DNA of 64,000 bases from Diorhabda sublineata (taxonomy: Eukaryota > Arthropoda > Insecta > Coleoptera > Chrysomelidae). The translations under genes and the position numbers were made by a program. The stretch covers positions 28,580,086-28,644,085 of the forward strand of contig NC_079475.1 in NCBI RefSeq assembly GCF_026230105.1. The letters are read 5' to 3'. The notes below the pieces were generated by a model, which made no database searches, was not told where the DNA came from, and saw only the letters and a list, made by a program, of their open reading frames with translations. Shown piece by piece: positions 24,870-35,065 of this stretch. The stretch's first letter is position 1; each line of letters begins with the position of its first letter.

Positions 24870-25805
24870 AACAAATCCTATATTATAGATGTACTCAAAT
24901 AAGGGCTTAAGAAGTATTTATCCAAGATCACAAAGACAACCCAGGAATTCTTTCCGTCACTAAGAAGTAACTCCATAGCATTTAGCCACAATATAAACAT
25001 TTCAGGAAATTTGGATCAAGAAACCGTTGAAAGATATGATAGGGCTTTTGCCTCACTTGATAAAAATCAGAACATTATAATATCGGAAATTGACAGTCAT
25101 TCGAGTCTTAATAAACTATTGATGGCGAACTTCAATAACACAGTATCATTTATTACACACAATCAAATAAATATCGCTCTCGAAATAAACAATATCAACA
25201 ATGATCCAAATAAATTTCTTTTCGACTTCAATCACTATATCGAATATACTACACCAACTCACCTTCGTTGTACAACTTCTCACTGATCTAGAAACAGCTA
25301 TTACATTTGCATAATTAAACATCATCCATAGCAGTCTAATTTACCCAGAAGAATTGAAATAGGCAGTCGGAAAAATGCATAAACATCACTCATCCAAGCA
25401 ATTGCCATACATGGAAGATGATTTTACAAGTTACTTCATCACTCTGAAAGGTTTCAACTCCCACACATAATCAAACTATAATCATCTTACCGGGTCCCTA
25501 CTTGGCCTCTAATGGAAATTTATACCAATACATGAAAACACTTTGTGATCAATAAGTCTGGAATATATATTTACGAAGCACGAAGATTTCCACACCTCAT
25601 AGAACTTCTACCAAGATGAGGCTCAGAACAAACTCAGAAGCATTAAAAAATACAAGATCTAAGATACGAGAAGAAGCTCTAACCCTCCATAGGATCAAAC
25701 CCATCTCCTACAAATGGTTACATAAGATCAAACCTCCAACAATCACGAAAATTCCTTTGAATCAACTTCACCTCCTCACCACCGAAGAAGACCGACTGCA
25801 ATAAA
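24870..25805 (+). pseudogene. Errantivirus env remnant (transmembrane subunit part)
   Basis: Degraded envelope gene of the LTR element. An open stretch at 25011-25286 contains the helical region of the transmembrane subunit, beginning with a GNLDQE-type motif just upstream (25005-25025) and a coiled-coil-like region rich in Asn, Ile and Ser. Frame changes and stops follow at 25287-25600. The last part (25616-25804) is open again and ends in LLTTEEDRLQ, similar to errantivirus Env C-terminal tails. The surface subunit and most of the N-terminus are absent. Family assignment is from motif order; cannot be functional. Confidence 0.55.
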
Positions 25806-26034
25806 TACATAAATATAAAAGCGATGGCCCATATTTATAAAACTGTAATCTTTAGAATAACGGGATTGTACAAACTCCGAGTCAGAAATCCCACAAGATA
25901 TACCACCATCATAACCAGTTTATTGGTCCCGTCTCCGGTGAATGAAGTAATTACAATTCACTGACCAATGGTTCATATATGGTATTGAACTCCGAACCGT
26001 CATAACAAACATGAGTTGCTGATCCACAAATATT

Positions 26035-26170
26035 TTATTAAGCTTGCTGAATTACATATTTCTAGTTTACAATTGCATTTATTTTTTTGTGGATACGACC
26101 GAATATTGTCCACTGTAATTTTAATTTTCAATAGTGTCGTTCAAGTAAAGTATTTTTTTGAAAAGTGACT
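26035..26170 (+). repeat. 3' LTR (partial or compact)
   Basis: AGTTTACAATTGCATTTATT at 26064 through AATAGTGTCGTT to AGTGACT at 26170; about 20 bp shorter than the 5' copy over the aligned part. Divergence between the two LTRs is substantial, which indicates an old insertion. Confidence 0.65.
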
Positions 26171-26371
26171 TTTCTGACTGTACTTCCAATTAACAATTTC
26201 AAGTTTTAGGGAGAAAAAAATAAAAACTCAGCCTTCACCCTCTAAGGTAATACCTCGAAAGAAAATGTACTGAGGAAATTTTGTTATAGAAAAGACCACT
26301 CTTAATTTCATTCCAGCAATCATCTCCTAAATTTTTTCGGATGAATCTACAAACACCCTGTATATACTCTA

Positions 26372-26932
26372 TATAGAAAAGCATATAGGAATAACTAGGT
26401 ATTAATAATATCAGCTACGAAAATATAGAGGAAATCCAACAAGTGATGATTAAAAAACAAAAACCAGGAAATATAGGACGATTTGAAATTGTTATAAATA
26501 TAAATAGAGATATTACAAAAATTGGCAAGAAATTCTATAGGTTCATCAAGTGTTGTGATGTGGATATTTTCATAAATTTATAGATAGTACATTATTTTGA
26601 TGTGATCATCATTTATTATCAAATGAAGACGAACCAACAATATATGATGTACTTGGTGCATAAAGCATTGATAATGTTTGCTTGATTCAACGAAAATAAG
26701 AAACTCATAACCATAAAAAATTCTTAAGTTTCCAACTATTTGTTCACATGAGTTAAATACGATTATATTTAAAATTTTACTCACCCCTCGCCTACATCAA
26801 GCAGGTATGAGTTATTAATTCCAATAGTTTCGGATGGACGACTAAAGACAAAACTTATATAGTAGTTTTCTTTGCGTTTTCTTTTTTGTGGAGATAGATT
26901 TGAATAAGTTGACCTGGGCTATTAATCTCATA
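26372..26932. other. No gene recognised
   Basis: One 68-codon reverse-strand frame (26578-26784) without a recognised motif. No repeat end seen. Confidence 0.4.
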
Positions 26933-27235
26933 TTAAACTGTCAGTAGAAATAGCTTTTGAATAATATCCCTGACGTATACTAAGCACTGAATTCCAGGTG
27001 GGAATGCAACAAAACAATTCGTGCAAAATGAGCACGAACCATTCAAACAATTAATCATGGTACAATTACTTTGACGCAAAGGTTCTTTGCTTACTGTTCC
27101 AAGATTTTTTAAAAACAACAGAGCTGGTTAGCCACAAACACAAATAATTCATAATCGCATAATATCAGAGATTTGATCTCAGTTCATTAATAATATTCCT
27201 ACTTACCAGTTAGGAAATGCAATGCTGCGCACCAT
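26933..27235 (-). CDS. Speculative two-exon cysteine-rich peptide
   Basis: A reverse-strand reading that I cannot assign to a family. Exon 1 would start at an ATG at 27235-27233 (preceded by an in-frame TGA) and end at 27207 before a consensus donor GTAAGT (27206-27201). An acceptor AG at 27091-27090 keeps the frame and gives exon 2 from 27089 to the stop at 26933. Intron length would be 117 bp, usual for insects. The product of about 62 residues has seven Cys in the core (pattern Cx8Cx4Cx4Cx2Cx2Cx10C, including NCLNGSCSFC). No signal peptide is visible in exon 1, and the acceptor lacks a strong pyrimidine tract. It may be one exon pair of a larger gene, or chance. Confidence 0.2.
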
Positions 27236-27424
27236 TCAAGTCAATCACTCATCTAATTTTTCAATGTCTGCTTTAATGATAATTCATTCTGAAAATGATT
27301 AAAGACTGTTGCACTTAGGTTTCATCGAAGTATATTGGGTTACAAATATATTTGTTCAATACTATGTAGAAAAACAGGTATCGTCAATAATTGATACTAA
27401 TCACTTTAGCCCTTATATATTTTA
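27236..27424. other. No gene recognised
   Basis: Short spacer without open frame or repeat signal before the mariner-like end at 27425. Confidence 0.4.
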
Positions 27425-28550
27425 CGAGGATTGATTAAAACAAAAGGTTACAATCTGTAGTATTGGAAAAATACATGTAGAGGAGAAATTACGTTTTGTC
27501 AAAGTAAAGACTGATGGCGCCACTTGTCGTATATCTTATGTGCAAGTAAGTTTCAAGGCAGTGCAAAACGATTGCAAAGGCAAGAAAGTGGGTCGCGTGC
27601 AAAAATGCAAGTCGTGATTTGATGAATATGGTTTTAGAATGTGTCCATATTTGACAAAGAGCGGACAATATATAACGAAATGTCACTTTTTCTGATCAAG
27701 TAGATAAGATGTCGAAACTACGATATGGTATCGAGTGACTGACAAAGTTTTTTAACGACAGAAATCCACACGACCCTCTACTTAAAATCTCGTGAAAACT
27801 GCAGTAAGCTTTAGCAGCGTGCCAAACCGTTTCTGGGGCAATATTCCAATGTGTATACCCATTGTGTTCACTGGCGTTGTTAGCACGAAAGCACACGAGT
27901 AATACGCAGTGTTACAAATTGATGCAATAAAAACACGAATATTTTCTTCATATCCCCGTAAGATTACCAAGTGATGCCTGTGTAATATAGAAACTTACAA
28001 TCGAAGCTAAGAAGATATTATTTAGAATTATTTCAACAACAATAACAAGGTCGAATAATTATTTTAAAAAAATTAAATAGAAGATTGATAATGTACGGAA
28101 TACGAAACTTGGCTTCATTATTTCGTCACCTCAGGTAAAAAAGGATAATATGTAGTGGAAATGTTAACAATGAAGATATTTATTGATACATCAACTCGTG
28201 GTAAAGTTATAGCAACAATAATGTGGGGTTTACCTCTTTTGAAGCTTGCAATCCAATTTTTCACGGTCGCATACGAAGGACATTGATCACCAAGGATATT
28301 AAGCATTTCTTCGTGAATCTGCTTACCTCTTAACCCTTTTAAATACAGGTACTTGATGATGACTCGATACTCCATTTTTCGATTTTCACTATTTCGGTGG
28401 ACATATTTTTTTATTTATTGCGTAACTCTGGTTTACTTTTTTGACGTCAAACTTTACACTGACACTTCTAATAAGTTATTGTTCGTTGCTATAGTAACGC
28501 AATATTTTTTTTATGTTGGTCTAAGCTAACTAGATATCAATACATCCTCG
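27425..28550 (-). mobile_element. Possible chimeric mariner-ended segment
   Basis: The right third (28233-28550) is certain mariner DNA, about as similar to the copy at 35066 as sister copies usually are. At 27425 a TA followed by CGAGGATTGATTAAAAC resembles the mariner end CGAGGATATATTGGAAAA of the copy at 36340. If real, the two ends enclose about 800 bp of non-mariner sequence (27440-28232) that is richer in G+C and has reverse-strand frames at 27489-27970 (61-66 codons, e.g. SEHNGYTHWNIAPETVW) without recognised homology. Alternatively it is a truncated mariner next to unrelated DNA and the left end is a coincidence. Confidence 0.3.
28233..28550 (-). pseudogene. Mariner transposase 5' fragment with its left terminal repeat
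   Basis: Terminal repeat CGAGGATGTATTGATATC on the reverse strand ends at 28550 and is followed by TA. An ATG at 28375 starts MEYRVIIKYLYLKGLRGK, then GDQCPSYATVKNW and FKRGK at 28233, the helix-turn-helix region of the same mariner family as 35066-36340. Beyond 28232 the frame stays open to 28118 but no longer resembles the transposase. The catalytic domain is absent. Confidence 0.85.
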
Positions 28551-29031
28551 TACATTCCTGGTAATATGGTTTGTAAAAATTGTTTAGTGCCTTGTAAGTA
28601 CACTACACATCCAACTCTATCCGGAGTCTTATATTCAGTATATTCAAATGTCTTGTCAGCTGAATCTGATGATATGTATTCCAGTAGGATTAGATTTAAT
28701 AAATATGAATTTGTGGATTTCCAATATAACTAAGTGAGAAATATTTTAAGTAGTAGTCTGTAGCTTTTGTGTAGTTATGTTTTCTTTGATTTATGATGCT
28801 TCTAACAGTGGATGTGTATTTTTTCTTTTATATCTATGAAAATACTAGTATCTCATTATATCTACTATTAATTGTTTTGCATTTGATCAAAAATATTCGA
28901 GATAATACTGTATTATCCCTGTCAATTAATCCAGATCATCAAAGCAGATCATTATCTTATCAGTGTATGTTACGTGAAGCCATTCGAATCTGAGTATTTG
29001 GGAGAGTTGAGCATGATAAAGCCAGGCCCTT
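28551..29031. other. No gene recognised
   Basis: One 66-codon forward frame (28793-28993), Phe/Tyr/Leu-rich, no motif. Otherwise A/T-rich. Confidence 0.4.
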
Positions 29032-29275
29032 GATGTAAAGATTACAAGGTGTGCTATAGCGCACCAGCTGGGAAGCAGCCAATGAGAATTCGCTCATAAA
29101 ACGAAGCGCCAATTTGAAACATTTGAATTGAATAGATAATGTAAAGACTACAAGGTGTGCTATAGCGCACCTGCTGGGAAGCAGCCAATGAGAACTTGCT
29201 CCCAAAACGACGTGCCAATTTGGAGCGAGTCGAAAATGAGCCCTCGGGAAGAGCACACCTTGTAGTCTTTACATC
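29032..29275. mobile_element. MITE-like element, 244 bp, with 24-bp inverted repeats and an internal 106-bp duplication
   Basis: The ends are GATGTAAAGATTACAAGGTG (29032) and its inverse (29275), 24 bp with one mismatch. The interior starts with two tandem copies, at 29033 and 29139, of a unit of 106 bp beginning ATGTAAAGAYTACAAGGTG and containing TGCTATAGCGCAC, GGGAAGCAGCCAATGAGAA and RCGCCAATTTG. Each unit has a small near-palindrome (GTGYGCTATAGCGCAC). It is richer in G+C than its surroundings. Open frames on the reverse strand here (28960-29290) are consequences of the repeat. No transposase. Superfamily unknown; no clear target duplication seen. Confidence 0.75.
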
Positions 29276-30289
29276 CTGGCTAGACGTCATATTGCTAAAG
29301 CAGCGCAGGTATTACTGAACACACTGTTAAAAAAACGCACTACACTAATACTAAAAATTATACTATCTGAGTCGCATTCCGATCAGGTATGAATGTAGGG
29401 ATTGTTATCCCGGTTTAGGAAGGAAATATAGTCACTCTCCATACAGCCCAAATTTGGCATGCAGTTGCTATATCTTGTTTTCGAGATTGAAAGAGCATAG
29501 TTTGCTGTTATCATATCAATAAATATGTAACTGATTTCCAACAAACCAATAGTTGAACAAAATAGTTCTTTTTATTATTCCTAACTTGGTTATTTGAAGT
29601 GATAGGCACGCATAACTCTGAACATTTCCTCATTTACGTAACTTTTAATCTTTTCACCACTCCCTATACTGACCACGAGAAATGTTGGAAAATAAGATAT
29701 GAATTATGGACTACAACAAATTCAATTTTCGTATGTTTTCGCTTCATTGCAAAAGTGTATACCTAATTTTTTCCTACTTTATATTATCGTGATGGTTATA
29801 ATGAAGCTTCAAAGTGAAACGGAGCAGTGATAATAATAATAATGGAAAAACGTATCATAAAATCACAAAATAATGCACGCAAGACTTAACAAATCATAAT
29901 GCCCGAGTTATATTTTAGAAAGGAAATAACTATTATATGATATGAGCATTTCTCGTGATATTTGATATTTGACATTCCTTAGTAGGAGGGATTAGAGTGT
30001 TCTTGTCTCAATATAACTCTAACACAAAAAATACAAAATATTTTTTAACATTTATATTTCTTACATTTTTCCCTCAAAATATGATATTGACATTCACAAT
30101 TTGTATATTTATATTAATCAATAGATCACCTACATCATGAACATCAAATACGAATAAAATCAAAATAGAAATTCGTTTTAATGAGGAAAATGAATTTTTC
30201 CTTAGTTGTTACATCTCCAATATGTATTATTATTTTTAGTTGAATTAGAAAAAGAAGAAATAGAGCTATGAATTTCACCCAAATTATTT
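29276..30289. other. No gene recognised
   Basis: A/T-rich DNA with a short ATA repeat near 29831-29842. No open frame above 60 codons and no repeat boundary. Confidence 0.4.
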
Positions 30290-30900
30290 AGGTATTTTCT
30301 AGTATTACTAGTCTTCATGGTTCTTGAGGCAGTTTCATGTTTTTTATCGTATTGATAATATTACAGTCTATTATCTAAATACTGAGATATCTGCCCTATG
30401 TAGACAGCGTCACAATTAGTACAAAGTACTTGATATGTAATATTACTTCTTTCGTTTTTTGGTTTAGTGAAATATTTGGATAATGTATTATGTCCTCTTT
30501 ATACTTATATCATATTTATTGAAATAATTCGATAGTAGTTGCTGGGAAAGTCCTTGTACATATGGTAAGGAGAAATGTTTTATGTTCTGATGTTCCGTTG
30601 CTGTTTTGTTTTTTAATTGGTTGTAGTACCTGTTTATCCTTTTGTTGACTATGCTTTTCATCATTTTTCTGACTAATTATTCACTATTAATGCAGTTTTT
30701 GTTTTTTGAGGAGCTACAACAAATTTCTATTTTAATTTCATTCAAATATCTCATAGTATGAGCTATACTTCCAATATTGAGGCTTTATTGTCTGGTTGTT
30801 TGATAAATGAAATGAATGTTGGAAACCGACATTATTTATGTTGTTGATAATGTAGTTGAGTTATTGATAATGTGCTTTGTGAAATCACGAGTCTATGAAT
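30290..30900 (-). pseudogene. Penelope-like retroelement remnant (RT C-terminus + GIY-YIG endonuclease)
   Basis: On the reverse strand the linker after the reverse transcriptase reads FSLPYVQGLSQQLLSNYFNK (about 30575-30510), then, after a frame change, ITYQVLCTNCDAVYIGQISQ (about 30450-30390), which is the Cys-x2-Cys-x2-VYIGQT start of a GIY-YIG endonuclease in Penelope-like elements, here with a stop soon after. Upstream (30900-30600) a decayed end of the reverse transcriptase is suggested by VNKRINRYYNQLK. The YIGQ core retains Tyr and Gly. Downstream, KTSNTRKYLNNLGEIHS fits the tail. Frameshifts and stops throughout. Confidence 0.7.
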
Positions 30901-33900
30901 TATTAGGAGTGAAAAAAATAAGATCGCTCAGACCACCTTAATTTACTCCAAATTGGAGCCAGTAAAAATGAGACTAAGACGTAAAATGGTATAGGGAATC
31001 CTTACTATGGACATAGCTCTGTTTACTTTCCACTCTAATCTATTCTATCAGTTCGTTTCTTCCTCAGTTGTTATATTGAGTATTATTTCCTTTTCTTTCA
31101 ACTCTCAGTGCTGTAAAAAATGTTGAATGTAACGGGCAAACAATGAATTCTATAAAATTTGAATCTTAAAAATCATTACCTCATTTATTGAAAAAAATGT
31201 ATGGCAGTGAAAGTTTGTCGTGCCCACATGCTTTTGAGCTCAAGTGATTTTAAGTTGATCGAGAAAATATTGATGATACTCGTCCGAGTCACACTTCTTC
31301 GTCAAAAAAGAGATAACAAAAAATTGGTGATTTAAATTGATCTGAGTGTCGCTTAAGTATTCCTACCGTTTCTGATTCTGATGGAATGGAAAGAATCTGT
31401 ACGCTAAATTTAATAAGGCTATTTTATTATGTAAAAAATGTGATTCAATTTGGGGGTTAAGATTTTCGTTCAAACAATAAGATTGTCATTGAAAATTATG
31501 CAATACTTGAACGAAGCCAATGGAAGTTCAAAGCAATAATGATTGTTTTTTCTCTATTCATAAGATTGTGTACATTCGCGTAAAGGTAAAACCATTAAAC
31601 AGCATTATTACTTTCACTTTCTTTAAGAACATATAATAATAATAAGGACACACGAGCCGATCTATGATGAACAAGTCAAGTATTTTTCACCAAGAGAATG
31701 CTTTAGCATTTTCGACATTCAATTGAGCACCCTAATTCTGAATCCTTTGATTTATTCGTCGGATATAGTGATTTATGTTTGCTTCGTAAGTTGAAGTCTT
31801 CTTCAAATGAAATAGAATCCGTAGAAGCTGAATGAAAAGTTATAATTTAACATTGTAAGGATAGAAAAGAGTTGAATATTCAAAACGATAATAATATGTA
31901 ATAATTTATGAATTTGAAATGCAATATTTTACAATTTTACAATATCACCCTTGTTATTCAATCGCCAAACCTGGAATGCCAAGGATATTTTCTCTTTTTA
32001 CCTGTTCGTATTCGTTTTTTTAATATGCTGTTAATGAGATTTTTTAAGTGAATATATTATTTTGTTCACCAATTCATATTGGTTCAGAGTATCGTTTTCA
32101 AGGATAATTCTATTTTTTCCAAGTAACGTTAATTTTCAATAGCTTTTGTTCCCAGCTTTTCAATTTTTATCTGTTTGTAAATTTTGATTAGTTAAAAAGC
32201 TAGTGATATTCAGTACAATATTTATTTTTTGAATCCATATGATTATCAATAGTTTTGTATACTCCATGTGACCGAATATAACCCACTGAAAAATAGTCTT
32301 GAACTATACGGTTCCAATTCAATTTTTAGATATGATATATTATATTTTGTATTACCGGAATTGAGTGTAAATATAGCTAAAGTTTTTTAAGTTTGTATGC
32401 CACTTTGTCCAAGGCAGTTGATTTGTAAGAAAAAAAATTCCTTTCATTATTCCCCTAACACGTTCTCTTTTAGGTAATTGAAATATCACATGAAAATTTC
32501 TATAAAGCATACGTTTAAAAATCTTGAAAGATGAATGGAATTCTAGAAAGCTGTTAGCAGTTTCATTGTAGGTGGAATTCGCGAGGTGAAAGAGTCAAAT
32601 GAAACCAACATGAAGACTTGTTTGAAGTTTTCTTATTAGAATTTATAACACATTATTCATACGTTGACTGATCAAACTGTACTGTTAGTTTGCATATCAC
32701 GATAAATTATGTAACATTTCTTTGTTCTGAAAGTGCTGTTGGAGTCACTTACAGCAGAGTTGAAGCCACAAGTGTTCTGTAATGAGACCAGTATTTAGTA
32801 TTATGTTTAAAGGTTGTCGTGGTTGTTTTCATTTACTTATTAGGTAATACTTAAAACATGTATCATGCGGAACGATGAATGTTTATATCAAGGCATATGA
32901 ATATCTATATGAAAATAAAAACAAGTTAAATATTATAGGAAACTAATTGAAATATTAGTTTGTAATAATAGATATTAATTATTTGATGAAATTAAAAAAT
33001 TTTACTTTGAATATTAGAGTACAATATATTGTTAAAAACTAATTTCTGTTAGATAGAACTAAATGATTCATCACATTAATGTATTCTCATACCATAAAAT
33101 ATACACGAACATAGTTAAATAATTTTTCATAGAATTCTTGCAAGAAAAAGTTGCATTAGTTCAATATTTTATACCAAGTTTATTTATACCAATTTACCAA
33201 TGATTATCAGGTATTTGACAACATTGGACATAAGAGCAATTCAAACATTCAAGTCTGCAGAGTTCCATTATAAACAATATTCATCACTTCAAACACGATA
33301 ATACTATAAACAAATGATCACTAAACTTAGATTAGTGCCTTTAGAATAATTGTTGTAATCGTGGCGCACATCCTGTTCCTTGTTCTAGTACAGGAAGCAC
33401 ATACTACTGAGGTGCTGCACTAACTGCACTTCATGGAAGTTGTCTGGTTTATCTTATATCGACTAAGGAAAGAAGCAAAAAATCTTCATTATATTGGAGT
33501 AACATTTCATTAACGAACTTGACTGTTTAACAGTATTTGTAGACGTCTCTGTTAAATTCTTCAGGCGGTCGATTTGTTTGGGCTGCGAGTTATTGAATCT
33601 TGCACTCGGTAAACGCACTTCTCACTAACTTTTGGTAGTCTCAACCCTTTTCTTTTATGAAGGGAGTAGACGTTTGTAAACTGATGAGACCATAATCATA
33701 TCCGAATTAAATACGAAAAGTAAACTCTACAATAACTTGATATTCTATATTTGCGAAATGTAAAACATGAGAATTTTTCTTTTCTGTTGTCGTCATCTTC
33801 GCTATTTCCTTTTTTTGAATAACCAGATGTGTAAACTTATTCTGCTATGCTTGGCGATATGTGGATGTTGTTCAATGATAATTGAAGATAGTAACGGAAA

Positions 33901-34909
33901 TAAGCCTACTATATTGGAGATCAGATCAAATTTTGAATGAGGGTATCATAATTGACAAGGTGGAAACGATGATTACTTTCTGATGAAAACTATCTCCGAA
34001 ACAGGAGATTATTTGAAATATAAGCCAAGTTGAGCCCAGATTTGTGTGAAATCGTGAAACTTTAACTTAAAGGTGATCTGAAATAACAGAAATCTCACAC
34101 AATTATTTATTAACGAAAACAGAAAAGGCCGACATTCTAGCAAATTTAGTACAAATTGAGTCTACCAGTTATATTAGGAACAAATAATATTATTTTATAC
34201 TGAATATAATGAATAAATAATATATCAATCTGAACCTCTATATTTGCTTGATTAATCGTAGAATTATAGCCCGTTTGGGAGATTGAGAAACGCTGAAATA
34301 GATTTGAAGACAGAATATATCTGAGGAAATATGAATCTTTGAACAGTTGCTATTGAATTAAGCTCTGGTCATGGGAATGAATATATTTAAGAAATGACAT
34401 TTTTTCATGAAATATTGAAAATAATTTGAAAATAGCAAAAAATTTAGAGCAAACATGTCTTTTCTTAATTATACACTTTTGATAGCAGATAACGCCAAAC
34501 TTATAGAAGATATTGGAAATTTTAACCCAAAGAAACTTGTACTGTACTAACAAACAAAGTTACTCGATCACAAATTGTGTTCCAATTAGTTCCCTCTATA
34601 ACTTTTCGTTTCCTTGGTTGTTTGAATTGTTAATATCCAGCTGAATCCTATCTTCAATTAATTAAATACTATTATTATTAACAACGTCCAAAGAAATTCC
34701 ACAAAAGATATCCATAGTGGATGAATTCCGACAAACTCAATTCATAGTTCCATTATTCCCTATTCATTTTGACAATACAATTTTTGATTGATACCGTACA
34801 GGTAGATTTAGTTGGAGGATCTACAAGGTAAAAGTAGATCATCAAATTGTTCAACAGTATTTTGATAAAATTCAGTAATAAATAGGTAATAATGAAAATA
34901 ATAGAGGAC
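30901..34909. other. No gene recognised; A/T-rich DNA
   Basis: Four kilobases without a supported gene or repeat. 31205-31320 and 33355-33450 are slightly less A/T-rich but show no open frame. One 67-codon reverse frame (34350-34553) without motif. Confidence 0.45.
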
Positions 34910-35033
34910 GATCAATTGGACAGTAGTAAATTTGGCCAAATAGCAGGTAAATGCCCTTTCGGTGTGGTGAATACGGCCAGAGTAATTTGAGATGCAATAT
35001 CTGTACATGTAAACTCGCCCAAAATTAAAGTAA
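34910..35033 (+). repeat. Direct repeat A, copy 1
   Basis: GATCAATTGGACAGTAG ... GGCCAGAGTAATTTGAGATG ... CTGTACATGTAAACTCG ... AATTAAAGT. A diverged copy lies at 36683-36773. The mariner at 35066 lies between the two copies. Family unknown. Confidence 0.65.
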
Positions 35034-35065
35034 CCAACTGTCAGATAGGTATATGTGAAATTATA

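Larger units (their letters stand above)
24583..26170 (+). mobile_element. Errantivirus/gypsy-type LTR element remnant lacking gag and pol
   Basis: Two related direct repeats (about 24583-24731 and 26035-26170) bracket a 1.3-kb interior. A primer-binding-type sequence TGGCGCAGTC follows the first LTR at 24738. The interior then holds about 100 bp of leader and a decayed env, but no protease, reverse transcriptase or integrase; a full element would be several kb. It sits inside the Tc1-type element, so it inserted after that one. No obvious polypurine tract is visible before the second LTR. It is an old defective copy of an endogenous insect retrovirus-like element. Confidence 0.7.
24150..26361 (+). 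mobile_element. Tc1/IS630-superfamily element (DUF4817-type transposase), 5'-truncated, interrupted by an LTR element
   Basis: The transposase end (24165-24540) and the right inverted repeat (about 26195-26361) belong together but are split by the errantivirus remnant at about 24583-26170. The right end reads, on the reverse strand, CAGGGTGTTTGTAGATTC and continues for about 160 bp that match the left end of a second copy at 40078. These long terminal inverted repeats include a TGAAATTAAG, AT..TATAACAA and TTTAAAG.GTG..GAGTTTTTATTTTT series. The left end of this copy is not seen. The shared CAGGGTGTTT ends are typical of this widespread arthropod group. Confidence 0.65.

Noticed and set aside
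28960..29290. Two overlapping reverse frames (98 and 78 codons) with repeated internal sequence
   Set aside because: The repetition reflects the tandem units of the MITE-like element; no protein family recognised.
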